Source: Argentina anserina (lineage: Eukaryota > Streptophyta > Magnoliopsida > Rosales > Rosaceae). Taken from it: a stretch of 64,000 nt of DNA. Positions 45,704-58,510 of this stretch are shown here, in pieces (the stretch's first letter is position 1; each line of letters starts with the position of its first letter). The stretch spans positions 1-64,000 of the forward strand of contig NC_065875.1 of assembly GCF_933775445.1 (NCBI RefSeq), in the 5' to 3' direction. Below the pieces are notes generated by a model. It ran no database searches and was not told the DNA's origin. It worked only from the letters and a program-made list of their open reading frames with translations. Position numbers and translations under genes: made by a program.

Positions 45704-47240
45704 TGTTGTCCATAATGATATATAAATAGAATTGAATGATTGGGTAAGCTACGGAACTCAAATATAATAGAATGACTTGTTATTCATACAAGTTCAGATC
45801 ATACATTTATATAAGACCTATCTAATATGAACATTGAACACAAAAGTCAATTACTACAACTACATAAATATAATATGTCCATAAGTCAAGAATTTGTTGA
45901 GCTAACACTCCCCCTCAAGTTGGCACATACACATCAATCATGCACAACTTGCCAAGCGAATCATAAAAGGCCTTTTTTGAAACACATTTAGTTAATTTAT
46001 CTGCCAGTTGGTTTTCTGTAGGAACAAAAGAAAAGCTGATAATATTGGCATCAAGCTTTTCTTTTATGAAGTGACGATCAACCTCGACATGTTTAGTGCG
46101 ATCATGTTGTACCGGATTCTGTAAAATATTAATTGCTGCCTGGTTGTCACATACAATTTCATAGTAGTTTTTGGTTTGACACCTAAATCACATAACAGGT
46201 TTCTCAGCCACAATAGCTCACACAAACCATCAACCATACCTCTATACTCATCTTCCGCACTAGACCGTGCCACCACCTTTTGTTTCTTGTTTTTCCATGT
46301 AACCAGATTACCTCCCACAAATGTAAAGTAACCTAATGTCGACCTCCTGTCTGTAATATTTCCAGCCCAGTCTGCATCTGTAAAGGCACTAATCTCAAGA
46401 ATATGGTTGTGTTTAGAGAACCTTACTCCTCTCCCTGGAGCTGACTTCAAGTACCTCAAAATTCTAACAACAACATCCATGTGACTCTCGTTTGGATTAT
46501 GCATGAACTGACTCACTACACTCACTGTATAACCAATATCTGGTTTAGTATGGGTCAAATCGATCAAGCGCCCAACTAATCTCTGATAACGAGCTCGATC
46601 AGTCGGTGTCTGGTTTGGATACTCTGCTAGACGATAGGTGTGCAATCTAACATATTTTTCTCTGTCAACAAATCAAGTATGTACTTTCTCTGACACAAGT
46701 AGATCATATCTCTCCCCCTTGCTACTTCAATATTTGAGAAATAGTTGAGATCACCCAAGTCCTTCATCTTAAACTCAGAAGACAACTGTTCCGGCGGCCG
46801 ATTTATCTCTACAGTATCATTGCTAGTAATTACCATATCATCAACATATATAATCAAAGCTACTACCTTCCCTTATTGATGCTTAAGAAACATGGTATGA
46901 TCTAAATTACTTTGTTTGTAACTAATTTTCTGCATAAACTGTGAGAACCTCCCAAACCAGGCACAAGGTGACTGTTTGAGACCATGTAGAGACTTTCTCA
47001 ATTGCACACAAAATCACCAGAAGAAGTAGTTACGTACCTTGGAGGGAGACTCATATACACCTCTTCAGCTAACTCTCCATGAAGAAATGAATTCTTGACA
47101 TCAAACTGTCGGAGTAACCAATTCAAACTAGCAGCAAATGAAATGAGCACTCGGATAATGTTCATCTTTGCAACAGGAGCAAAAGTCTCATCATAATCAA
47201 TACCATATGTCTGAATAAACCCCTTCGCAACAATCAGATC
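45704..47240 (-). mobile_element. pol: 5'-truncated copia remnant (second family)
   Basis: Minus strand. Reverse transcriptase (VAKGFIQTYGIDYDETFAP, 47243-46998; YVDDMVITSND near 46850) and RNase H (ISAFTDADWAGNITDRRST, ARSSAEDEYRGM; 46645-46064) with several frame breaks, then polypurine TTGAGGGGGAG (45908-45918) and a complete 3' LTR (45907-45704, TGTTAGC...CAACA, 204 bp). Everything upstream of the RT is missing: at about 47240 it joins LINE RNase H sequence. It is unrelated to copies A and B at the LTR. Confidence 0.88.
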
Positions 47241-48366
47241 CAATGGTCAGAGGAGTAAAGGCATATCGCTTAACAATCTGCAGCCCATCTATCAAAGCAA
47301 GAAGCTCAGCATGTAAAGGAGACTGAGCTCGGTCCCAATAAAATGAGAAAACTCCCAAACAATGCCCAACATGGTCACATATTGCACCTCCTAAACCAAA
47401 AATGTCATCGGAAAGTTGAAAAACATCATTAACAATTCAATTTGAGCATACCAATTTGAGGTGGTTGCCAATGAGGACAAACTTGAGCCCTTAGATTCCA
47501 CGAAGCAGTGTACACCTGTCTATACTCATTCCACCAACCAATAACTGAAGACATCAATATATAGGCAGTTTTGGCATCATCATCCCATACTTTTGAATTC
47601 CTATTACTCCATATAGCCCATAAGCTCATCAACAAAGGAGAATAACCATGTGGGTTAATAGCTTGACATCTCACTAACCAATCATAAACTTGAGACTCAT
47701 GTCCTGGAGCCACCATATGTGCCTCCTGGAGACAACATATGTGCCTCCTGGAGATAAGATATGCATGACTACAATTTTGAGTACATGGACTAGGGATTCG
47801 ACATCCTCTTCGCAGAATGAGCACTGGGTATCAATATCAATACCCCTTTCACTGGGCCTACTACGAGTGGGGAAAATGTTAGCAGCTGCTTTCCCCACAC
47901 AGATCTTCACCTTCTCTGGAACAAGAGCCTTCTAGATCTTATTCCACAACAATGAGCTCATGTTAGGAAAGGAAGGCTCCTCCAGAACCCGAGGCCGAAC
48001 TAAATGGTATGCAGATTTAGATGTAAACTGACTCTTCTTATCAAGACCCCAAATCCACCAATCTAAATGAGACCGCACACTAACAAGAAGAGCTATAATA
48101 TGATTGACAATTTTAATTGTAAACAACTCTGCTAAAAACGTTGCAATTCCACACACCAGGCAGAGCGAATAACTCAAAAACCCTTATAACTCGAGGACTT
48201 CTATACCGAGCAATATATACTCCCTCCAACCAGGGATCCTCACAGATACTAGTAGAAAAGACCATCTCCAATCTGTCTACGTATACACTAATGCAACACA
48301 TCTCTCCCAACAATAATACTCTGCCATGCATAAGAAGGAGCATCACCAAGTTCCGCTTCTAAAAAC
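47241..48366 (-). pseudogene. LINE (L1 type) 3' part: zinc-binding region and RNase H
   Basis: Minus strand. It continues the RT C-terminal region (EAELGDAPSYAWQSI, 48355-48310), then SAYHLVRPRVLEE, a zf-RVT-like segment (KICVGKAAANIFPTRSRP with CSFCEEDVESLVHVL, near 47905-47790), and an RNase H start (MLKLNC, then GGAICDHVGHCLGVFSFYW and HAELLALIDGLQ, to about 47260). Several stops and frameshifts. No 3' end or poly(A): it is cut off at the copia remnant. Confidence 0.85.
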
Positions 48367-48599
48367 TAGGCCTCAACATTTAGCCCGCGGATCCGAAAAG
48401 ACCACGAAGGTCCGCAAGCCCGATGAGATTTTACTCGTCTCGTCCTGTGAGAAAGCCCGCTTCCGTGGGTAGAGAACCATGCTAAGTTTAGATGTGTGAA
48501 ACTCCGCCATGCCTGTGAGACCGGCCCCCTAAAAGCCCGCAAGGCCCGGCCCGTAAAATCCCGCAAAAAAAAATATTATACATAGAGATACTATTAGTT

Positions 48600-51500
48600 T
48601 TAGAATAAAATTATGGCATTATGAAGCAACTATATGAAGAAAACTTCTCGAAATCGATCAACACCAATTGATATGATCGGTATATATATTTAGTGACCAT
48701 GTAAACCGAAAACAACACTAATAGGCAATAAGGGAGGACTCATTACCAAAATACAAATGCAAAAAATCATTTGCATATCTAAAATCACCTAATTTTTTCC
48801 ACCAATCGTGCGTGGTCGCACCAAAGAAACTCATTTGGTTAAGCCCCGGTTAATATGAGGTTTTAATATGTCAAAACGCCTCTTTTTTAGTTAACCGTAA
48901 GTACGGAAGGTCAAACCATGTCCAAAACGGACGAAATTTTTACGGGTTCACTAAATGTATATACTGATCACATATGCATATGTCGATCGACCATATTTCA
49001 AACTGGAGTTGTCGATTGCCGAAGTGTCTACTAATGTATCATAATCTTTATATTAGGTTTATAATAAAACTACCGCATTATGAAGCGACTATATGAAGGA
49101 AACTTCTCGGGATCGATCGACACCATCCGATGTGATCGGTATATATATTTAGTGATCCTATAAAAATTTCATCCAATTCGGATCTCGTTTGACGGTCGAA
49201 ATTTCCGGTAAACCAAAAACATCACTAATATGCCCTAAAGGAAAACCCATTACCAAGATGCGAACACCGAAAGTCGTTTGCATATCTGTAATTACCTAAT
49301 TTTTGTCACCGATCGTGCGAATTTGCACCAAGATAAACCATTTCACAAAGTCCCGGTTAATGGGGGTTTTAAAATGTCAAAACGCCTCTTTTTTAGTTAA
49401 CCGTAGATACAGACGGTCAAACCATGGCGAAAACGGATGCAAATTTTACGAGTTCCCTAAATATATATACCAATCACATCTACTGGTGTTGATCGACCAT
49501 ATTTCGAACTGGAGTTGTCGATTGCCGAAGTGTCTACTAATGTATCATAACCTTTATATTAGGTTTATAATAAAACTATCGCATAATGAAGCGACTATAT
49601 GAAGGAACCTTCTCGGGATCAATCAACACCATCTGATGTGATCGGTATATCTATTTAGTGATCATATAAAAATTTCATCCAATTCGGATCTCGTTTAACC
49701 GTCGGACTTTCCGGTAAACGAAAAACAACACTAATATGCCATAAAGAAAAACATATTATCAAGATGCGAACACCAAAAGCCATTTGCATATCTGAAATAA
49801 CCTAATTTTTGTCACCGATCTGTACGCGGTCGCAACGAGGAGACCCATTTTTGGCAAAGCCCCGGTCAATGGGGGTTTTAATATTTCAAAATGCCTCTTT
49901 TTTGGTTGACTGTAGGTACGGACGATCAAACCATGTCCAAAACGGACGAAATTTTTACGGGTTCCCTAAATATATATACCGATCCCATCTGCTGGTGTCG
50001 AACTGTCGATTGATCATATTTCGAACCAAAGTTATCGATCGCCGAAGTGTCTGCTAATGTATTATAACCTATGAAGCACGTGCACGTGCTATGAGCACCG
50101 TATTGCGTGTCCGACACGGACACAAATACGTGAACTGACTTTGGACACGGCTCGGACACGCGAGTATTTGAATCGGACACGCGGACAACACCAACTCATA
50201 ATAAAAGTGAAAGTGCTTATAGTGAGATTCGAACCTTGGTCATCCAAGGCACTCAACAACTCAACAATTCCAACATATTCAGTTTTTGTTATATTTATGC
50301 ACACTTTAATATATATATATAAGGAGATAAACTCGTTATAAAAATAAGAATGCTTGTGGTGGGATTCGAACTTTTGTTATCCAAGGTACTTATCACGTCC
50401 TTAGTCATTCTAACAAGTTATGTTTTCATCATTTTAATGCACACTTTGACATATATATACATCTAAAATTGTAAATACTTTCAAATTTATAAATTAATTT
50501 TTTAAATATATATATATATTAAAAATAATATTTAATTAACGTGTCCACCACGTGTCCATGTCCAAAACATTTCTATATTATGTGTCTACGTATCGAATCG
50601 TGTCCAATACGGACACCATGTCCGTATCCGTGCTACTTAGATTATAATGTTTATATTAGGTTTATAATAAAACAGTCGCATTATGAAGCGACTATATGAA
50701 AGAAATTTATCGGGATCAATCGACACGATCCGATGTGATAAGTATATATATTTAGTGATCCTATAAACATTTCGTCCAATTCGAATCTCGTTTCACCGTC
50801 AGAATTTCCGGTAAACCAAAAACATCACTAATATGCCTTAATGGAATACCCATTACCAAGATGCGAACACAGAAAGCCGTTTGCATATCTGAAATCACCT
50901 AATTGTTGTCACCGATCGTGCTCGGTCGCAACAAGGAAACTCATTTAGCAAAACCCCGGTCAATAGGGGTTTTAATATGTCAAAACGCATCTTTTTTAGT
51001 TGACCGTAAATACAAACGGTCAAACCATGTCCAAAACGGACGAAATTTTTCCCGAAATATATATACCAATGACATCTGCTGGTGTCAATCGACCATATTT
51101 CATACTAGAGTTGTCGATTGCCGAAGTGTCTACTAATGTACCATAACCTTTATATTAGGTTTATAATAAAACTACCGCATTATGAAGCGAGTATTTGAAG
51201 GAAACTTCTCAGGATCAATCGACACCATTCGATGTGATCGGTATATATATTTAGTGACCCTATAAATTTTTTATCAAATTCAGAGCTCGTTTGACTGTCG
51301 GAATTTCCGGTAAACCAAAACCACCACTAGTATGCCCTAAGGGAAGACCCGTTACTAAGATACGAATGCCCAAAGCCGTTTACATATTTGAAATCACCTA
51401 ATTTTTGTCACCGATCGTGCGTAGTCGGAACGAAGAAACCTATTTAGTAAAGCCCCGGTTAATGAGGTTTTATTATGTCAAAACGCATCTTATTTGGTTA

Positions 51501-51640
51501 ACTGTAGGTACGGACGGTCAAACCAAGTTCAAAATAGATGAAATGTTTACATGGCTCCTAAATATATATATATATATATATATATCGATCACATCTATTG
51601 GTGTCAATCGACAATATTTCAAAACTAGTATTTATTTGTG
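48600..51640. repeat. Tandem array of about 500-bp units
   Basis: Five or six diverged copies, anchored by CACCTAATTTTTGTCACCGA near 48786, 49292, 49797, 50897 and 51394. Spacings are about 500 bases, except one of 1100 that contains the insertion at 50070-50640. Other shared anchors are GTCAAAACGCCTCTTTTTTA and GATTGCCGAAGTGTCTACTA. Similar open frames of 77-99 codons recur in the units but only because the DNA repeats. Confidence 0.88.
50070..50640. mobile_element. Element nested in the tandem array (possibly Mutator-like)
   Basis: It interrupts one array unit. Ends ATGAAGCACGTGCACG and (inverted) CTAAGTAGCACGGATACGGA share a GCACG core and GTGTCCG/GGACAC-rich subterminal repeats. Flanks ATTATAACC and ATTATAATG agree at seven of nine bases, consistent with a 9-bp duplication. 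Inside are two tandem units of about 140 bases, each with GATTCGAAC, a tRNA T-loop-like word. The superfamily is inferred. Confidence 0.6.
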
Positions 51641-51842
51641 ACTTTTTTTTAGAATGTTTTTTAATAATTCTTTTATTGTTCTAAATCCTTAAATATGAGT
51701 GTTAATTTTTTTTTCTAATACAAGCCCGCAAGGCCCGCTTTAGGTGAGTGGGCTTGGATCTTCATATTTATGAAAATACTCAGCTCAACGCGTCACTTAT
51801 TTAAATTTACTAAGCCCTGGCACGACCCGTTGACTAGCCCTA

Positions 51843-53203
51843 CCAAAAACTATCATATGGAAAATAGATAGGTTTGAGGAACTGGCTTAATAATGCTTCA
51901 GGCTTCTGAACAATCCTCCAACCCTGTTTAGCAAGCATAGCAAGATTGAAAGCAAATAAATGACGAAAGCCCATACCACCTTAAGCTTTCGGTATACATA
52001 GAGCATCCCATGCTCTCCAATGCATTCCACGTTTCTCATTTGTGCCTCCCCACCACTAATGAAGCTCCTGAATCAAATTCTGAGGAAGAAGATAATTATT
52101 CATCGTATACAACGACATAGCTTGACCGACTACCTTAACCAAAACTTCTCGACCAGCTACACTCAACAACTTTGATCTTCACCCCGTAAGCTTATTATCC
52201 AATTTGTCTTTAATATAAGTAAACACATCATTCTTGGATCTACCTACATGCGTAGGAACACCCAAGTATTTATGATGTTTCTCCGCTACCTGCACATCCA
52301 AACAAGCAACTAAAAGCCCACAGTCCTGGTAATAAATATTCTCACTAAAAACCACATTACTTTTCTGAAGATTAACTTGTTGCCCATAAGCTTCCTCATA
52401 CAACTTCAGAATATCTTTTATCAACACACAATCTCATAAAGTAGCACGTGTATACAACATACTATCATTAGCAAATAATAAGTGGCTCACTGTAGGTGCC
52501 CCATCACAAATGCGGAGACCCCGCCCCTCCTCTTTCCTCACAAACTCAAAAATCAAAGCTCACAAGCCTTCAACACATGAAGGAAAAGATAAGGCGAAAT
52601 GAGATCTCCTTGCTGCAACCCACGCTGAAGAGTAACAAATCCCTTAGCTTTACCATTAATCAGAAATGAATATTTCGCTGATGACAAACAATGCATAATC
52701 AAATCCACCGAAGCAACATCAAAGCAAAGTTTCAACATAATCTTCTGTAAGAAACCCCACTCCAACTTGTCATAAGATTTACTAATATCTAACTTATGGG
52801 TCATAAATCCCTCATGTCCCCTGCATAGTATATGCATATAATGAGCAAATTTAGACGCCACCAAGTATTATCCCCAATAAGCTTATCAAGAACAAACGCA
52901 CTATGTTCCGGAGAGACAATATCATATAGGAACACTTTGAGTCTGTTACCTAGCACTTTTGAAGCAATCTTATAAACCACATTACATAGAGCAATAGGCC
53001 TCAACTGAGTCATATACTGAACTTCCTTAACTTTCGAAATAAGCACCACATGTGTAAAATTCAGATCATGCGGCATCTCTCTAAAAGTAAGGAAAGAAAT
53101 GACTACAGAACATACTTCATCACCAACTAAATCCCAATATATCAAGAAAAAGTAAGGAGACTTACCATCCGAGCCAGGAGCTTTTGACAGATGCATATGA
53201 AAG
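51843..53203 (-). pseudogene. LINE (L1 type) reverse transcriptase, middle part
   Basis: Minus strand from 53203: MHLSKAPGSDGKSP, then VVLISKVKEV, LRPIALCNVVYKIASKVL, DISKSYDKLEWGFL, LQRGLQQGDLISPYLF, and the catalytic box as FAND (near 52475) instead of FADD/YADD, then KHHKYLGVPTHVGRSKND and AMLAKQGWRIVQKPEALLSQ to the right boundary of the hAT insertion. Several frameshifts and stops; not functional. Confidence 0.88.
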
Positions 53204-56200
53204 TGTCACATCCCGGGAGGGAAAATGACCGTATTGAAATGGTAAAATTGGAAGTTAACAAGCGAACAAACGAATGTAGTTCGAGTTGAACACTCGATAA
53301 CTGAAAACCTGCTGTAATTTTTTCACAAAAGGAAAGGAAACAAGAAAGAATTCTTACAACGAATGAAACCTTTACATTTCAACACAAAAGGATATTAACA
53401 AGGTTTATGCGAGCTTTACAACAAGGTTTCAAAACAACGGAAACATAAGTGGGTGTCACCAACCCATAGCTAGAAATAATACAAGCACCCAAGATAAACA
53501 AGAATGGTGACAGAAATGAAATCACAACCTCAGAATAAGAGGTTCAATGTACAAACATCAATCAAGAATAATATACAAAGAACTAGTCTAAGCATCTTGA
53601 AATATAAGGAATGTACTCCTAACACTTCTCGTATCCTAAGCCCCGAAAATAAATCCAGAAAACCTGCAAGGAATCTAAAGTAGGGGTGAGCGAGGACGAA
53701 GCTCACCCAGTAGGGGCCAGCCCACCAATGTGATTTAAGAGTAAGGTTGGCTAAGTTTTATGAAAACTTAAAACATTTAGATATGAGCATGCTCTTTAAA
53801 TCATTTAATATGAAACATGCTAAGTTTAATAATCACGAGAAAACAATGCAAAATATGCATGATGACCATCAATAATATCAAGTTAGTGGTGAACGATCCT
53901 AACGACTATGAGGCGAATGAGTCACCACTTAAGTCGATGTCAACTGCCTTTGTTGTAACAACAAAGGAGTGAGAGTGTCCATTTAATGGAATGCCCTAAA
54001 TAATACTGTAAGGTATGGATCCAATAATAAACAGGGCATTGTCCCTCCAGAGATTTACGGTTTTCGACACCGAGGGGTTACCGGATTATCGGGCCCCATA
54101 CACTCTCAGGTATACTCACTCACAATCTATCCGCCTATCCTCGGGTTTTAACATTTTTAAAATCATATGTACATTTCCAACAATAAACATCACCGAGGCA
54201 TAGACAATGAATTTTAACGGGCACGAAATACACAAAGGGGGTTAGCTCACCATACCTGGAATATGCGAAACCAATGCAATCCACGATCTTACTTCCGCTA
54301 AGCTAAAACCTTCACCAAGCATCCAAGTCTCAGAATAATCGATCAACGAGCGACTGTAAATATAATAATAATTTAAATGTCATTACACGAACGAAATATG
54401 AGGTTTGACTCCTTATTCCTGGTTTGACGAAAGTGATGGTCAAATATCGATTATAGCTAACTATGATACCCACTTATCGACATATTTATTTGAGTACTAT
54501 CGAGTACTCGTATTTATTACCTTAGTTACACTCATACAAATACTTAACAAAATTAATATGTCGACAATATAAGGTAGTGTAACTTACGACTTAAGTTTTT
54601 AAGTCGTATTAACTATAAACCGATATCTCTAAAATTACTAAGGACACCCAAAATATATTTCCCAATTAGAAACTTGTCATAAACATAACTTAGAAGGATG
54701 GGAAAATCTACCTTAAGGGCCTTAGTCAAATAGAACGTGTTCTTGTCAGAAAGTTGACATCATTGCCGGAGTCCTCCTTTTTCCTTCTCTGCTCAAAACC
54801 AAGGATGCACAAATTCATTTACAACCTTCTACGATATCTACTTGGATAATCAATCCATATTTCTTTCATTCCAAACTGGAAATAAATCAAGGAAATAACC
54901 CAAAGGAATTGGGCATTTACCTTATGAAATTTCCAGGAGAATGAAGTCAATACAAGTCGCTCTTATCCTTTATGTCCTTCAATTCAACTTGTGGTAGTGT
55001 TCTGCTGCTCCTCTTCATTTCCTTAGACTAGAGTGAAGACATACAACTCAGTACTGTACTCCAAGATCAAAATGTGAAGATTAAAACCGTGAAACTGAAT
55101 CAAGTGAGTTACCTTCTACACGTTTGTGAAGGTAAAATAGATGGTTGCAGTACGTTCTCTATTCCTCTATGTAAATAATGTTTAAGCCTTCTAATCCTCC
55201 CTCAATCTTCTCCTAAATCGAGATCAATGCCAGCAAGTTAGAACTTGAGTCCAGATGTGGAGAGAAAAGTATATTGAGATCAAGCAGCTCACCGATTACA
55301 GTTGATATTGAGACCAAAATTGATCTCTACACCCAAGTTAAAAGCACAAGGTCCAGTGTCTTCAATTCAACTCCAAAATTCCAACTCCATATCTTCAAAT
55401 ATGATTTTGTTGACTAGCTGCTACTCCCTTTATCTCTTATATCAAAACGTAGTTGATCAGATAAAAGTTCTAGACCCAGAAAAATGTCGAGTTCAAGGTA
55501 GAAACGATTACCTTAATGAAATCGACTTTCCGATAAGTTACCAAACGTAGTCCTTCCAATTTAATCAGTCCTTTGCTCTCTGATTAAACTCCCTTCTGGT
55601 TTCCCTTCCTATTAGCTAAATTCTTTCTTATTTCGGTGACTAAACAGAAGAATTCGAATGACGAATACACCAATGAAGACATGCAGTAAAACAGAGGAAG
55701 TGAATGAAATGAGTTTAGTTGAACTAATAATTAGAATTTTAAAGAGTAAGGGAAAATGGCCCAGAATTTCAAAAAAAAGAAGTGTGATTCTTACCCAAAG
55801 CTACGGAGAATCGAAATTGGGCAAGGTTGAAGATGATGAACCGTGGAGGTGGAGAACTTGAATTTCCAGCTCGTTGTCCTTTGCTCCATTCCTCTGCATG
55901 TCATCACCAGGAGGTCGGTGACTGCGAGAGAAGCCGATCTGGAGCTGGCGGCATCGAGCGGTGACCGGAGCTGGCCGGAGAAGTCGGGTCGACCCGCCTC
56001 CTTAAGTCGGGTTGTCAGGTCTGAAAGGAAGAAAACGCAGAGGGGGAAAAGAAGCTATTTCGGTGTGGCTTTGGTTTTTTGGCCAAATTGCTGACTTTCT
56101 CTCCGTTTAAATAAAAGGATGAAGGGCTATGATTAAGAGGTGGAATTTGATCCAAAGGCTAGAATTAAAAGCCTGGTCATAATTTTAAATGAAAGGACAA

Positions 56201-56541
56201 GTAAGCATAAAGGAGGGCTAAGATTAAATCTGGGAAAAGGTGGAAGAGGCAAATGGCCAAGATCTCTTCACTTTTTTTTCTGAATAAAAAGAAATGATTT
56301 TCCAAGATTACAAAACTTTGCAAAAATCATAGAAAGTAGATCAAAGCTCAGAAAAATAATCTGGAAGTACCGGTGAATTCGTAACAACATGAGCTTAATT
56401 GTTGTAGCTAGAAATTGAATAATTGACGAAAGTAGGAAATCGTCGTAGGAAGAGATGACGTATTACTATAGAATTTTATCATTAGTTACTAACTTTGTCG
56501 TAACCTCCAAAATTAATATAGTAAAATTCTCGGAACTCACA
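53204..56541 (-). mobile_element. 3.3-kb LTR-like insertion (probable solo LTR) inside the LINE
   Basis: On the minus strand it starts TGTGAGTTCCGAGAATTTTA (56541) and ends CCTCCCGGGATGTGACA (53204), i.e. TG...CA. Flanking five bases are GAAAG (53199-53203) and AAAAG (56542-56546), four of five matching. LINE coding on the two sides is contiguous (KVRKALF then HMHLSKAPG). No gag or pol inside, so a solo LTR of a gypsy-type element with an unusually long LTR, or a non-autonomous element, is most likely. A GC-rich patch lies at 55900-56000. Confidence 0.65.
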
Positions 56542-57960
56542 AAAAGAGAGCCTTTCGTACCTTATCTTTCGTATACGAAGCAAACCCTGATTCATGCTAG
56601 TAGTAACTTGAGGACTAATAGCTTCGAGAACTCTATCTTGGGAAGCAACATTCGGAGACTATTGAGCACATAAATCCTGAAAGTAATGAATGACCACATT
56701 CTCAATACCACCCGGGGAATCATTCCAACGCCCCTCAGTATCAAAAACACCCTTCAGCTTGTTTCTCTTCCTTCGATTAGAAGCACAGTGATGGAATAAT
56801 TTAGAATTTTGATCCCCTTCTTTCATGCAAATAGCTCATGAATGTTATCTCCAGAAAGTTTTATCAGTGGACATCAGCACATTCAGTCTCTCCCAACCTA
56901 AGCTTCTCGGGTTGGCTTGTTGGATCAAAAGGACGTTGAAGCAGGACATTCAATTCCTTCTTAATTGCCTCAATCTCTAACCTTCGACCATGAAACACTG
57001 TTCGATCCCAATTGAGTAAATGGTGCCCGGTATCCTTGATCTTACGACACAATTGCACCATCGAACCCCCTTGTTGCAGCAGACCCCAATCTGCTCCAAA
57101 GTTGGCTTAAAAGATTCATCAAAGACCCACATCTCTTCAAACCTGAAACGACGCCGATCATGATCTAATTTCGGCTTCTTCTTCCTCACTTCTAGCAACA
57201 AAGGAGCATGATCAGAACAACTAGGAGGCAGTACAAGAATGCAAGAAAAAGCAAGCTCCCACAGCCAAACATCCGCGCACGTACCTCTATCCAACTTTTC
57301 ATTCGTGTGGCTATCACTCCACGTAAGCTAACCTTCGACAGCACCTATATCCGCCAAGTTGCAGTCTGTTAAAGCTTCTCGGAAAGCAGTCATTTGAGCC
57401 ACAGACCGTAATCTACCTCCATATTTTTCATTGAGGTTGAGAAGCTCATTATAATCACCCACTACCACCCATCATTCATTAGTGCAGCCCCTTAAGGCCC
57501 TTAATAACTCCTAGGATAGATGGTGTTGTCTCGTATTGGGATGGCCATAGAATCCAGTGAAACAGAAAACCTCATTCCCCAGCCCCGTGATGTCAGCATC
57601 AATGAAATAATATTGAGAATCACGTATATGCATCTGGACAGAGTCATTCCAGAGCAAAGCAAGGCCGCATGTCCTCTTCACTCTATCAAACTTCTCTATG
57701 TGAGCCATACCTACAGGCTACAGCGCGTTGGAGAGATTTGTGTTGCCTCACATTACACTTCGTTTCGATCAGAAAAACCATACAAATGCGATGCTTTTGT
57801 ATCAGAAGCTTCAGAGCATGACAAGTTTGTCGGTTTACAATCCCTTGACAATTCCAGATGAGCAATTTCATGGTCGATGAAGACAACAAGCAACCCCCAC
57901 CCCGGAGAAGTTGATCGGCGATGTCAGATCGTAAAAACTAGATCGCGCAACGGCTAGGGT
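56542..57960 (-). pseudogene. LINE (L1 type) 5' part: endonuclease and start of RT
   Basis: Minus strand. It begins MKLLIWNCQGIVNRQT (near 57870), the usual start of plant L1 ORF2 endonucleases. Further motifs: FLIETKCN, CGLALLWNDSV, FTGFYGHPNTRQ, GDYNELLNLNEKYGG (near 57440), LTWSDSHTNEKLDRG and SDHAPLLLEV. Before the insertion comes GVFDTEGRWNDSPGGIENVV and SPQVTTSMNQGLL, the linker ahead of the RT. Many stops. The upstream ORF1 (gag-like) is not visible; it may lie beyond the copia insertion or be lost. Confidence 0.87.
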
Positions 57961-58049
57961 TTCCACAATCACTGCTAGACCTCACTCTGACTTTCTCGCC
58001 AATCCCTATCACAGTCTGTTCCTCACTTCCTCTTCAATTTGTGAAGAGC

Positions 58050-58287
58050 CGCACCAAACTCTTCTCAACTCAGTTGGTCTCTCCTGAGTCTACTCTAATA
58101 CTCTACTAATTCATTGCTAATCTCAATATGAAATTCTCTCTTCTCAAATAACTAATGTGCAAACCCTTCGCACCAAACTCTTCTCAACTCAGTTGGTCTC
58201 TCCTGAGTCTACTCTAATACTCTACTAATTCGTTGCTAATCTCAATATGAAATTCTCTCTTCTCAAATAACTAATGTGCATCTTAGA
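58050..58287. repeat. 119-bp tandem duplication
   Basis: Two adjacent copies (58050-58168 and 58169-58280), beginning CGCACCAAACTCTTCTC and ending CTAATGTGCA, differ by only about one base (ATTCATTGC versus ATTCGTTGC) over the shared part, so the duplication is young. It lies just upstream of, or inside, the 5' LTR of the next copia element. Confidence 0.85.
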
Positions 58288-58288
58288 C

Positions 58289-58510
58289 TGTTATGTTTCT
58301 CTTATATTTTTCTAACAGATTACATAAGTCTCCAATGTATTTCTGCCACCTGTATTATCAATTGCTCTGTATAAATAGCTACAGTCTCTCTTTCCTTTGT
58401 AAGGGTTTATGATAATACAATCTGAGTTTTCTCTCTAAACCTCTCTCTGATTCAATTATGCAAAACCCTAGCTTTGATTTCTGAAGCTTTGCCTATTATG
58501 GCATCAGAGC
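58289..58510 (+). repeat. 5' LTR (end part) and primer-binding site of copy C
   Basis: The PBS TGGCATCAGAGC at 58499-58510 differs by one base from the common initiator-tRNA-Met site TGGTATCAGAGC. A TATA box TATAAATA lies at 58380-58387. The LTR start is uncertain: TGTTATG at 58289 is a candidate, but an earlier TGTGAAG near 58040, which would include the 119-bp duplication, is possible. Confidence 0.65.

Larger units (their letters stand above)
48367..51842. mobile_element. 3.5-kb hAT-type non-autonomous element carrying a tandem array
   Basis: Inserted in the LINE. Flanks CTAAAAAC (48359-48366) and CCAAAAAC (51843-51850) match at seven of eight. Ends are TAGGCCTCAAC and (inverted) TAGGGCTAGTCAAC. 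Both subterminal parts carry AGCCCGCAAGGCCCG words. LINE coding resumes on the other side (PIYFPYDSF before, EAELGDAPSY after), confirming the boundaries. The interior is a tandem array; no transposase. Confidence 0.85.

Noticed and set aside
49303..51641. Four similar plus-strand open frames of 77-99 codons
   Set aside because: They recur because the 500-bp DNA unit recurs; lengths and starts differ, ends are not conserved, and no domain is seen.
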